This document shows positions 1-8,500 of a stretch of 64,000 bases of DNA, in pieces (position 1 is the stretch's first letter; each line of letters begins with the position of its first letter). The notes under the pieces were generated by a model. The model saw only the letters and a program-made list of their open reading frames with translations, searched no databases and was not told where the DNA came from. The position numbers were made by a program, and so were the translations under genes. The DNA is taken from contig CALEPX010000013.1 in the NCBI GenBank assembly GCA_937911045.1, positions 1 to 64,000 on the forward strand. The letters run 5' to 3'. This DNA is from an uncultured Fretibacterium sp. (GTDB lineage Bacteria; Synergistota; Synergistia; Synergistales; Aminobacteriaceae).

Positions 1-320
1 TCCCGTAAATAATCATCGCTGCCCATAAACCAACGCGGCTCTGTCAAAACTGAGATACAATCTGCTCCGGCGGCTTCATATTCACGCGCAATTTGCAGGT
101 ACGGGAAATCTTGTGCGATTATGCCTTTTGATGGCGAGGCTTTTTTGCACTCACATATAAACGAAAGCTCATCGCCTTCAAGAGCCTTCTCGAAAACGAA
201 TCCGAAATTGCCACTTGAAAGTGAATGAGCTTTTTCACGCAATAATTCCAACGGGACATTTTTCTTAGCAAGTCTCACACGTTCACGCGCGAAATTTGCA
301 AGTTCGTCCAGAATATTCAT
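1..320 (-). CDS. trpC: Indole-3-glycerol phosphate synthase (partial, N-terminal part)
   Basis: Cytoplasmic enzyme of tryptophan synthesis that closes the indole ring of 1-(2-carboxyphenylamino)-deoxyribulose phosphate. Only the first 106 codons are in the window; the gene runs off the left edge. The reading begins MNILDELANFARERVRLAKK and contains the typical early TrpC strand CECKKASPSKG (catalytic Lys region of the TIM barrel) followed by AREYEAAGADCISVLTE. The ATG at 320-318 lies one base downstream of the trpD stop codon, so the two genes are translationally coupled in one minus-strand operon. Confidence 0.93.
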   Translation of the reverse strand, partial: MNILDELANFARERVRLAKKNVPLELLREKAHSLSSGNFGFVFEKALEGDELSFICECKKASPSKGIIAQDFPYLQIAREYEAAGADCISVLTEPRWFMGSDDYLR

Positions 321-321
321 G

Positions 322-1359
322 TTACGCATTACTCAACTTGATGAATTTCTCCAGAGTTCTCCGAGCTGCACCGGAATCAACAAGTTCAGCAGCCAGTTTC
401 ACGCCATCAGCCATGTTCGCAGATTTTCCGCCAATGTACAGAGCTGCTCCGGCATTCATCAAGACCGCTTCACGTTTCGCACCCGCAATGCCGTTCAGAA
501 TGTCGCGCGTAATTTTCGCATTCTCAGCAGGAGTTCCGCCGATTAAATCCGATTTTTTGCAGCGTTTGAAGCCGAATTGCTCCGGAGTTATCGTGTAACT
601 TTTGAACCAGCCGTCACTAATTTCGCAAATTTTTGTCGGGGAACTCAGGGAAATTTCGTCGAGTTTATCCTGACCGTAGACGACCATGCCGCGTTTAATT
701 CCCAGATTGACGAGAACTTGCGCCAGAGTTTCGACAAGATATTCGTCATAAACACCGAGTAATTGCATCGACGGGGTAGCAGGATTCGTTAATGGTCCGA
801 GAATATTGAAGACGGTTCTGAAGCCGAGTTCTTTTCGGATTGAGCCGACGTATTTCATTGATGTGTGATATTTCTGAGCGAACAGGAAGCAAATCCCAAT
901 TTCACGCAGCAATTTCACGCACAAATCCGGAGACTGGTTAATATTCACGCCCAAAGCTTCGAGACAGTCAGCCGTTCCGCAATTTGATGACGCAGCACGA
1001 TTGCCGTGTTTTGAAACTTTCACGCCGCCAGCCGCCGCGATAATCGCAGAAGTTGTTGATATATTGAACGAGTGAGCGTTATCTCCGCCAGTTCCGACGA
1101 TTTCCAGAGTTTCAAATTCGCCGTTGAGATTAACTTTCTCAGCATGTTCACGCATAGCAGCAGCACACCCAGCGATTTCGTCCGTAGTTTCAGCGCGCGC
1201 ACTTTTTGTCGATAATGCAGCCAGGAAAGCAGCGTTCTGAGTAGGGCTTGTTTCGCCGTTCATAATTTCGTTCATAACTTTGTAGGCTTCGTCGTAAGTC
1301 AGGTCGCCTTTGTTTACGATTTTCACTATTGCATCTTTAATCACGTTTCGCAACCTCAT
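322..1359 (-). CDS. trpD: Anthranilate phosphoribosyltransferase
   Basis: Transfers phosphoribose from PRPP to anthranilate, the second step of tryptophan synthesis, in the cytoplasm. The protein of 345 residues has the family signatures GTGGDNAHSFNIST (PRPP-binding) and KHGNRAASSNCGTADCLEAL, and normal family length. A longer frame opens at 1398, but a good minus-strand promoter (-35 TTGCGA, -10 TATCAT at 1387-1414) would start the transcript downstream of that codon, so the ATG at 1359 (MRLRNVIKDAI) is chosen. trpD is the first gene of this operon, with trpC following; trpE and trpG are not next to it. Confidence 0.95.
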   Translation of the reverse strand: MRLRNVIKDAIVKIVNKGDLTYDEAYKVMNEIMNGETSPTQNAAFLAALSTKSARAETTDEIAGCAAAMREHAEKVNLNGEFETLEIVGTGGDNAHSFNISTTSAIIAAAGGVKVSKHGNRAASSNCGTADCLEALGVNINQSPDLCVKLLREIGICFLFAQKYHTSMKYVGSIRKELGFRTVFNILGPLTNPATPSMQLLGVYDEYLVETLAQVLVNLGIKRGMVVYGQDKLDEISLSSPTKICEISDGWFKSYTITPEQFGFKRCKKSDLIGGTPAENAKITRDILNGIAGAKREAVLMNAGAALYIGGKSANMADGVKLAAELVDSGAARRTLEKFIKLSNA

Positions 1360-1386
1360 TTCCGAGTAAAAATTATTTAGCCGTGC

Positions 1387-1414
1387 ATGATAGCACAATT
1401 TCCAAAATTCGCAA
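1387..1414 (-). promoter_or_regulatory. Predicted sigma70-type promoter of trpD
   Basis: On the minus strand TTGCGA (1414-1409) and TATCAT (1392-1387) are separated by 16 bases. It sits 27 bases upstream of the chosen trpD ATG. Matches are 4/6 and 5/6 to the consensus; no operator or attenuator was recognised. Confidence 0.55.
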
Positions 1415-1435
1415 ATTTTTCACAAGTTACAAGAG

Positions 1436-1441
1436 TATAAT
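1436..1441 (+). promoter_or_regulatory. Possible -10 element for the acyl-CoA synthetase gene
   Basis: A perfect TATAAT lies 43 bases upstream of the ATG at 1484, in the divergent spacer shared with trpD. No convincing -35 is visible at 16-18 bases, so this is a weak call. Confidence 0.4.
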
Positions 1442-1483
1442 ATTCGCGATAAATTTATTATTTTTGAGAAAGGAATTTATTTA

Positions 1484-3130
1484 ATGCCAATAACTGATTT
1501 ACTTGAGCGTAACAGTAAACTCTACGAAAACGAAATTGCACTGGTCGAGATTAACCCGGAAATCCAAGAGCCAATTCGCGTAACTTGGAAGGAATACTCG
1601 CTGATTCAGCCAACGTCATCGAAGCCGTATCGCCGTGAAATCACGTGGGGAGTTTTTGACGAGAAGGCTAATCGTGTCGCGAACATGTTATTATCACGCG
1701 GTGTGAAGAAGGGGCAGAAAGTTGCGATTTTGCTCATGAATTGTCTGGAATGGCTGCCGATTTATTTCGGAATTTTGAAGACCGGAGCAATCGCTGTGCC
1801 GTTAAATTTCAGGTATTCGTCTGATGAAATCGAATATTGCGTGAAATTAGCCGACGTTGACATATTATTTTTCGGGCCGGAATTTATCGGACGAGTTGAG
1901 AATACGGTTTTATCATCGAGCCGGGAATATTTGCTTTTCTTCGTTGGGAATAATTGCCCGTCATTTGCTGAGAGTTATTCTGAAGCTGTGAGTAATTGTT
2001 CGTCGATAGCCCCGAAAATTCTTGTTGAAGATTCTGATGAAGCCGCGATATATTTCTCGTCCGGCACGACAGGATTTCCGAAAGCGATTTTGCATAATCA
2101 TGTAGCGTTGATGCAGGCTGCCCGTATGGAAGCGCAACATCATTTGACGACGCACGATGATATTTTCCTGTGTATTCCGCCGTTATATCACACCGGAGCG
2201 AAAATGCACTGGTTCGGCTCGTTATATACCGGAAGCCGCGCAGTAATTCTCAAAGGCACGTCACCGAAAACGATTCTTGATGTCGTGTCGCTTGAACAGT
2301 GTACGATTGTGTGGCTGCTTGTACCGTGGTGTCAGGATATTTTGACGGCACTTGATCGCGGAGAATTAAGTCTCGAAGGCAGGCATTTAAGTCAGTGGCG
2401 ATTGATGCACATTGGCGCGCAACCTGTACCGCCGTCGTTGATTAAGCATTGGCTCGAATATTTCCCGCACCACAAGTATGATACGAATTACGGATTATCT
2501 GAGTCAACTGGTCCCGGCTGCGTTCATTTGGGTCTCGAAAACATTCACAAAGTCGGAGCAATCGGCGTCCCCGGTTATCTTTGGGAAGTGAAAATTGTGA
2601 ATGATAAGGGCGAAATTGTCAAACAGGGCGAAACTGGCGAATTGTGCGTGAAAGGTGCCGGCGTAATGCTGTGTTATTATCACAATCCTGAAGCAACAGC
2701 TGAGACGATTAAAGACGGCTGGCTTTACACCGGAGACATGGCTATGCAGGACGAAGACGGCTTTATTTATCTTGTTGACCGCAAGAAGGACGTGATTATC
2801 ATGGGCGGCGAAAATATTTATCCGGTTCAGATTGAGAATTTCCTGATTACGCACCCGAAAATTCACGATGTTGCAGTGATTGGATTACCGGACAAGAGAT
2901 TGGGCGAAATTTCTGCCGCGATAATTCAGGTTAAAGAAGGCATGACATGCACAGAAGAAGAAATTAACAGGTTCTGCACTGAGCTGCCGAGATACAAGCG
3001 TCCGAGGAAAATAATTTTTGCGAAAGTTCCGCGCAATCCTACGGGGAAAATTGAGAAGCCGAAATTACGCGAAATGTACGCACACACGACGAATAGTGAG
3101 CCAGTATTTTTTACACCTGAGAAAAAATAG
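1484..3130 (+). CDS. AMP-dependent acyl-CoA synthetase / fatty-acid-CoA ligase family
   Basis: Class I adenylate-forming enzyme that activates a carboxylic acid to its acyl-AMP and then the CoA thioester. Of 548 residues, the P-loop-like core YFSSGTTGFPKA lies near residues 188-200, the substrate-side motif YGLSESTGPG in the middle, the hinge YTGDMAMQDEDGF and DRKKDVIIMGGENIYP follow, and the C-terminal catalytic lysine is in PTGKIEKPKLR near residue 520. AGAAAGGA precedes the ATG. The acid substrate cannot be read from sequence; long- or medium-chain fatty acid or an aromatic acid is possible. The next gene, cstA, has its own promoter inside the end of this frame. Confidence 0.88.
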   Translation: MPITDLLERNSKLYENEIALVEINPEIQEPIRVTWKEYSLIQPTSSKPYRREITWGVFDEKANRVANMLLSRGVKKGQKVAILLMNCLEWLPIYFGILKTGAIAVPLNFRYSSDEIEYCVKLADVDILFFGPEFIGRVENTVLSSSREYLLFFVGNNCPSFAESYSEAVSNCSSIAPKILVEDSDEAAIYFSSGTTGFPKAILHNHVALMQAARMEAQHHLTTHDDIFLCIPPLYHTGAKMHWFGSLYTGSRAVILKGTSPKTILDVVSLEQCTIVWLLVPWCQDILTALDRGELSLEGRHLSQWRLMHIGAQPVPPSLIKHWLEYFPHHKYDTNYGLSESTGPGCVHLGLENIHKVGAIGVPGYLWEVKIVNDKGEIVKQGETGELCVKGAGVMLCYYHNPEATAETIKDGWLYTGDMAMQDEDGFIYLVDRKKDVIIMGGENIYPVQIENFLITHPKIHDVAVIGLPDKRLGEISAAIIQVKEGMTCTEEEINRFCTELPRYKRPRKIIFAKVPRNPTGKIEKPKLREMYAHTTNSEPVFFTPEKK

Positions 3131-3137
3131 CTATAAT
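3110..3137 (+). promoter_or_regulatory. Predicted promoter of cstA
   Basis: TTTACA (3110-3115) and TATAAT (3132-3137) are spaced by 16 bases. The -35 lies within the last codons of the upstream synthetase gene, so cstA can be expressed independently. Confidence 0.65.
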
Positions 3138-3172
3138 ATTCGGATAATTTTGAAAGGGGATATTTTTCCAGA

Positions 3173-4846
3173 ATGAACGGATTAACGTTAGTAGGAATTG
3201 CGGTTGTAGTATTGGTCTTAGCGTACGTGTTTTACGGCAGATGGCTCGTGAAGACCTGGGGAATTGACGAGAGCGCGAGAACTCCGGCGTATCGTTTCGA
3301 AGATGGCAAAGATTTCGTGCCTGCGTCGAAGTTCACGGTATTTTCGCATCAGTTCAACTCGATCACGGGAGCTGGTCCTGTTACTGGTCCGATAATTGCG
3401 GCGATGTTTGGTTGGCTGCCGGCGTTTTTGTGGCTGTTAATTGGCGGAGTATTTTTCGGAGCGGTTCAGGATTTCACGGCGTTATATGCGAGCGTCAAGA
3501 ATGACGGAAAATCCATGGGCTTGATAATCGAGCGTTATATCGGCAAGACAGGGCGAAAATTATTCCTGTTGTTCTGCTGGTTGTTCACGTTGTTAGTAAT
3601 TGCTGCGTTTGCGGATATTTTGGCGAACACGTTTAACGGATTCAATGCGGACGCTTCGTTGAATACACCCGGAGCTGCAGCTGCGTCAATCTCGATGATA
3701 TATATATTCGTAGCGATGGCGTTCGGAATTTTCCTGAGATATTCTAAGGCTCTTGAGTTGCAGAAATTTATCGTTGGGATAATGCTTGTGATTGCGATGC
3801 TGTGGTTAGGAATTATGAACCCGATGTATTTTGACGCGAACAAGTGGCGTTATGTAGTATTTGCGTATTGTTTCGTAGCGAGTGTGCTGCCTATGTGGTT
3901 ATTAAAGCAGCCGAGAGATTATTTAAGCGTATTTTTGCTGCTGGGAATGATTTTCGGAGGAGCGATTGGAATAGTAGTCGCGAATCCTGAGATACAGATG
4001 CCCGCGTTTGTAGGTTTTAGCGTGAAAGGTCAGCCGTTGTTCCCGATATTGTTTATCACGATAGCGTGTGGAGCGGTTTCAGGATTTCACAGCTTAGTAT
4101 CGTCCGGAACTTCGTCGAAATCAATCTCGAATGAACGAGACATGCTTACAGTAGGATATGGCGCGATGCTGGTAGAAGTATTGCTCGGAGTAGTATCGCT
4201 TGTGATAGCATGTTCGGCTGCACAAGGTGGCGGACTTCCTACGGGTACACCGTTCCAGATTTTCGGCAGGGCGATAGGCGGATTTTTCTCGATGTTTGGA
4301 TTGCCGGCGGAAATTTCGGTTTGTGTTATAACGATGTGCGTTTCGGCTTTAGCGATGACTACGATTGATTCAGTAGCGCGAATTGGGCGAATGTCTTTGC
4401 AGGAATTTTTTGCTGGTTCAGAAGGAAATATTCTCGTGAAGATAATCTGCAATAATTACGTTGCGACTTTTATAACGCTGGCGTTTGCGTATGCGTTGTG
4501 CTTGGCTGGATACGCGAGCATATGGCCGTTATTCGGGGCAGCGAATCAGCTTTTGTCGGCGTTGGTGTTGACTTCGTTAGCAGTATTTTTACGAGTGACA
4601 GGACGTAAGGGCTTTATGTTATACGTTCCGATGACGTTCATGTTTGTAGCTACGATGTCGGCGTTAATAATCAGCGTGTATAACATATTCGTGAAGCTTT
4701 CTGCCGGAAATTTCGTATTCATGGTTGATGGCTTGCAGTTGATAATTGCGCTTGCATTGATGACGTTGGCTGTATTAGTCGTGTCGAACTGCCTGAAGGA
4801 ATTATTCGGGAAAGTTCGCAATAACCCAGCGACTGCGAGTGCGTAA
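3173..4846 (+). CDS. cstA: Carbon starvation protein CstA family transporter
   Basis: Polytopic inner-membrane protein of the CstA family, which takes up peptides or pyruvate when carbon is short. The 557 residues are the shorter CstA form (the enterobacterial one has about 700). Family landmarks are the N-terminal YGRWLVKTWG, the loop HQFNSITGAGPVTGPIIAA, GAVQDFTALYASVK, and the internal SGFHSLVSSGTSSKSISNE. About a dozen hydrophobic segments are evident. AAAGGGGA precedes the ATG. No btsSR-like two-component regulator is adjacent. Confidence 0.93.
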   Translation: MNGLTLVGIAVVVLVLAYVFYGRWLVKTWGIDESARTPAYRFEDGKDFVPASKFTVFSHQFNSITGAGPVTGPIIAAMFGWLPAFLWLLIGGVFFGAVQDFTALYASVKNDGKSMGLIIERYIGKTGRKLFLLFCWLFTLLVIAAFADILANTFNGFNADASLNTPGAAAASISMIYIFVAMAFGIFLRYSKALELQKFIVGIMLVIAMLWLGIMNPMYFDANKWRYVVFAYCFVASVLPMWLLKQPRDYLSVFLLLGMIFGGAIGIVVANPEIQMPAFVGFSVKGQPLFPILFITIACGAVSGFHSLVSSGTSSKSISNERDMLTVGYGAMLVEVLLGVVSLVIACSAAQGGGLPTGTPFQIFGRAIGGFFSMFGLPAEISVCVITMCVSALAMTTIDSVARIGRMSLQEFFAGSEGNILVKIICNNYVATFITLAFAYALCLAGYASIWPLFGAANQLLSALVLTSLAVFLRVTGRKGFMLYVPMTFMFVATMSALIISVYNIFVKLSAGNFVFMVDGLQLIIALALMTLAVLVVSNCLKELFGKVRNNPATASA

Positions 4847-4852
4847 AGTGTG

Positions 4853-4886
4853 AGTGTTTTGTTTATTTAAGTGTTTTGTTTATTTA
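4853..4886 (+). repeat. Perfect 17-bp tandem direct repeat downstream of cstA
   Basis: The unit AGTGTTTTGTTTATTTA occurs twice with no gap (4853-4869 and 4870-4886). It lies between the cstA stop and the leader of the RNHCP gene. It could be an operator pair or a simple replication-slippage duplication. Confidence 0.85.
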
Positions 4887-4904
4887 TATGAAGGAGAATG
4901 CTTT

Positions 4905-4943
4905 TTGAGAAGATTTAGCATACTAACGGATATTGCAGCGTAA
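4905..4943 (+). CDS. Possible 12-residue leader peptide (uORF) ahead of the RNHCP gene
   Basis: AAGGAG at 4891-4896, then eight bases, then a TTG start give MRRFSILTDIAA and a TAA stop at 4941-4943. The stop falls inside the 5' arm (4940-4947) of a helix that covers the Shine-Dalgarno of the next gene, which is the usual geometry of translational attenuation. Reading it as a leader peptide is inference; the frame is too short for statistical support, and other tiny frames (for example ATG at 4888) exist nearby. Confidence 0.3.
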   Translation: MRRFSILTDIAA

Positions 4944-5009
4944 CCTCGGAGGGTTGCTGTAAATTCGCGGCCTCCCGGGAGTTTTGTGATTTTGCTTTTA
5001 GGAGGTTAC
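4940..5009 (+). promoter_or_regulatory. Structured 5' leader that can sequester the RNHCP ribosome binding site
   Basis: GTAACCTC (4940-4947) is perfectly complementary to GAGGTTAC (5002-5009), which contains most of the AGGAGG Shine-Dalgarno (5000-5005) of the ATG at 5016. Inside the loop, GGAGG (4948-4952) can pair with CCTCC (4971-4975), and that same CCTCC can instead pair with the Shine-Dalgarno GGAGG (5001-5005). A palindrome CTCCCGGGAG lies at 4972-4981. Helices 1:4 plus 2:3 and helix 3:4 are therefore mutually exclusive, as in attenuators and riboswitches. It matches no riboswitch class I recognise. Confidence 0.5.
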
Positions 5010-5015
5010 TGGTAT

Positions 5016-5407
5016 ATGAATCGCGAGAACAAGAAAAATTTGATAAGAATTATTACAGGGATCATTCCTGCGACGAAGCTTTTGTTTGCAAAGTTTGCGG
5101 AAGGACAGTTGTTCCGACGGGCGCAGGGAGTAGGCACAGGAATCATTGTCCGTATTGCTTATCGAGTCAGCACTTGGATATTGAACCCGGCGATCTAAGT
5201 GCTGATTGCGGTGGAGTAATGGAAGCGATTTCTGTTTGGGTCAGGAAAGATGGCGAGTGGGCAAGTTCGAATCGCATTGCAGCGGACGATAATCCCATGA
5301 AACTCATGTCACTTGCCATGAAGCCGATTTCATCACCGCCGTTTCCGTTAGAACACATCGAGGAGATGACGAAACTAATGGGTGGCGACGGCGAACTGAA
5401 ATGGTAA
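5016..5407 (+). pseudogene. RNHCP-domain zinc-ribbon protein, frameshifted and internally deleted
   Basis: The RNHCP family is a small presumed zinc-binding protein of unknown function. AGGAGG at 5000-5005 and ATG at 5016 start MNRENKKN; the homologous frame then continues one frame away as FDKNYYRDHSCDEAFVCKVC, the signature RHRNHCPYCL, DIEPGDLSADCGGVME and a C-terminal tail ending at TAA 5405-5407. Adding one A to the A5 run near 5034-5038 restores a single frame. In addition, where the family has the second knuckle (about H-R-C-x-x-C-G) after GEW, the sequence goes straight to SSNRIAADDNP, so some 10-12 residues including the second CxxC are missing. It may be a dead gene, an assembly error in the A run, or a slippage-expressed variant. 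Confidence 0.7.
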
Positions 5408-5422
5408 CGATTGATTAATTAA

Positions 5423-5461
5423 AATAGCTTCTTCGTCTGATGGCGAGGGAGTTATTTTTTT
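5423..5461 (+). terminator. Intrinsic terminator after the RNHCP gene
   Basis: A 15-bp stem with four G-T pairs, AATAGCTTCTTCGTC (5423-5437) against GGCGAGGGAGTTATT (5442-5456), has a TGAT loop and is followed by T's to 5461. Confidence 0.8.
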
Positions 5462-5480
5462 GCAATTTGGGCAAAGTGAA

Positions 5481-5509
5481 TTGATTTTGTTAGGATTTTG
5501 TGCAATAAT
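5481..5509 (+). promoter_or_regulatory. Predicted promoter of the LRR/He_PIG surface protein gene
   Basis: TTGATT (5481-5486) and AATAAT (5504-5509) are 17 bases apart, just after the preceding terminator and 32 bases upstream of the ATG at 5541. Confidence 0.5.
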
Positions 5510-5540
5510 AAATAAAATTAAATTTTGGGAGGTAAATTTC

Positions 5541-8500
5541 ATGCGGAAGCAAATTAGAATTTTTCTCGCGGTTTGGGTTTTGGTGATTTCGGCGTTTTTT
5601 TGTTCGACGGCGTGGGCTGATGTTTCGTTGAGCGCGTTTCCCGATCCGGCGTTTCGTGATATTCTTGAACGTTATGATAGAGGTTATGAGATTTATGATT
5701 ATGAGAGCGGTAGGTGGGTTAGTGTTGGCTACAAGGATGGCGTTTTAAGCGATAGAGAAATTGCTAATATGCCAGCTAAAATAGTCATTTACGCTGCAAT
5801 ACAATCATTGGAAGGTTCTCAATCACTAACAGGACATACTATAGAGTTACATTATAACGGTGACTCAGCTACACTTGATTTAAGTGGTTGTACGGCTTTA
5901 ACATACCTGAGCTGTGGTGGTAGCCTCCAATTAACTTCGATTGATGTGAGTGGTTGTACGGCTTTAACATACTTACAGTGCACTTATCACCAATTAACTT
6001 CGCTTAATGTGAGTGGATGTACAGCTTTGCAGACACTAAACTGCGAGTTTAACCAATTATCCTCGCTTAATGTGAGTGGGTGTACAGCTTTGCAGACACT
6101 ATACTGCTATGGTAACGAGCTAACAGAACTTGACGTGAGTGAGTGTGCAGCTTTAACATACCTAGACTGTCAGAATAACAAGCTAATATCACTTGACGTG
6201 AGTGGGTGTACAGCTTTAACACGCCTAGACTGTAGAGTCAACGAGCTAACAGAACTCGACTTGAGCCACAATGGAATGTTGACTTCGTTGAACTGTAGCT
6301 ATAACAAGCTAGCAGAACTCGACTTGAGCCACAATACAGCCTTGACCGACGTAAACGCTGGGAATCAATTTTTAGATGGTTTGAAAATTAATGTTACTTC
6401 AAGAGGTTACGAAGTGGATTTGAAGGATTATGTTTCTCACATCGAAAATATTAGCAGTGTTGAGAATGCTTCAAATTATAATGCTGAGAATGGGATTACC
6501 GTATTACTTCAACCCATGGACGTAAAATATCATTATCAAACGCATTCACCAAGTGACAGCTTGATGTACGTTACAATCAAAACCCATTTACATGTTGAGG
6601 TCTTGGAAGATTCTTCTGACACATTCACATTTGGTGTCATAGGTATTAGCAGTATCAGTAATGATGTTTACCTCGATCGACACGGTAGCGTAATTGATGA
6701 AGAATATATTTACAGACACGAACTTAACCGCGTATTTGGTTGTACAGCGGACGGAAATTCAAGACTGATTTTGAACGTTCAAAACGATAAGCCCGGTACT
6801 GTAACTTTTTTCTATTCTGACAGCGATGGCATAACTCTTGAAAGATTAACAGATAGAACTAAATTGCATTCAGGAAGTGCGATTGAAACGTGTAATTTAA
6901 AATATGATCCGGATTATGGGTATCGTAATCATAAAGCAATGTATTATGATCAACATCAGGCTTCAGCGGTGTTAATTGCACCGGAAAGTTTCCCACATGA
7001 CAAAAATTTCCCATCGGACACATTCAACGTACGAGTGAAATTTACACCCGACGACGGCTCAGAATCTGAGGAACACGACTTGGAACTCACGATTGAAGCT
7101 GCTCCTGTGATTATGCTTCCTGGCATGTTTAACCCGGGCGGATTTACGAACGTGTTTGCTGCTGCGAGTATTCTTGCAAGTGCAGTTAATCCCGGAGATT
7201 CTCAGCACACTTTTGCTCGCATTCAACAGGAATTGTTGGACAGGGGCTTCAAGAAAGAGCATATTGCTTTTTGGGATCACAACGGCAGGCAAGGCATCAA
7301 AAATCTCGTCGGTCGTGATTACAATCACTTGTTCACGATTTTGGCTACCATGTTTGATCGTTATGCTCAAGAAGGAATCGTATGCACAAAAGCTGATGTC
7401 ATTGCTCAAGGAATGGGCGGACTAATCGTTCGTGAATTTCTGAATGAGGCGAACAAATCCAATGCTGACGACGCGAACAACTGGTCGGTGCGTTCGTACA
7501 GGCAGGGCATGATTCACAGAGTCATAAATATCTCAGTCCCTCACATGGGCACTCCTTTGGCAAATGTCTTGACCGGAGATTTCAGCGTGTTACATAATGT
7601 CGCAATCGGAAATGATGCTCTCGCACAAACTGCTCTCTGGTTATTGCACAACAAGTACTTGAAAATATATTCTGATCCGTTCTTGAAAGAAATTGCTGTT
7701 GGTAGCGATTTCCTGAATAATCTTCCGTTACCAGCGAATGTCCCGATGCATTTCGTGTATGGTGATGTGAAGGGTTATCTGGATTCATTCGAGGAGATCA
7801 AAGACACGGCGTTCATGCTGTTGGATCTGGCAAAATTCGCAAAATCAGCCGGCAAAAACATAGATAAATTAAAGAAACTGGATGAGTACTCGGATTTTGT
7901 GCAATTTCGCAATATAGTGGAAAATTCTAATCCGAAAAACAGCGTCGAGATGCTGCAGGCGATAAATAAACTGGACGACAAAATCTTGCTGAGATTACCC
8001 GGTCAACAAAAAGCGATTATCTGGGATATGATGACTAACAAAGAAATTCGCGCGTTTGCATTATCTTTCGCTGATATGGTCTATCAGAATCCGATATTAA
8101 CTCATCTTATACAAATTGCGCAAGCTGTGAACGATGTTCGTGATGCTCTTAATCCCATAACGTTGGCTTTTAATTTGTTCCCTGCAATGCAGCGAGTGAT
8201 TTTCTCTGATCAGGCTCATGACATGTTTGTTCCGGTGAATAGTGCAATCGCAGGCTTACAAGAATATTCAACAGGTTTTCCCGAACCAGGAACTCAGAGC
8301 TGGATGGATTGGCGCTTCAGACATTCGACGCTTTGCCAACAAGGTGACGTAGCTTATGCTGTCGCGACAATTTTGCGAAGAAATGACATGAACGATTTCG
8401 CAATACTCAAAAAACCGGTCTCACTGAGTTCTCCTGCAAAAGTCAGCTCATCGGCTCAACGAGTGAAAGCAAATTCTACAGATTACGGCGAATTAAATCT

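Noticed and set aside
1360..1398. Thirteen extra N-terminal codons for trpD
   Set aside because: They lie across the predicted -10 element and are absent from the family's usual N-terminus.
4986..5198. A GTG-initiated 70-codon frame in the RNHCP region
   Set aside because: It shares the first codons after the real ATG but then reads through the conserved RNHCP sequence in the wrong frame; the cysteine-rich signature is in another frame.
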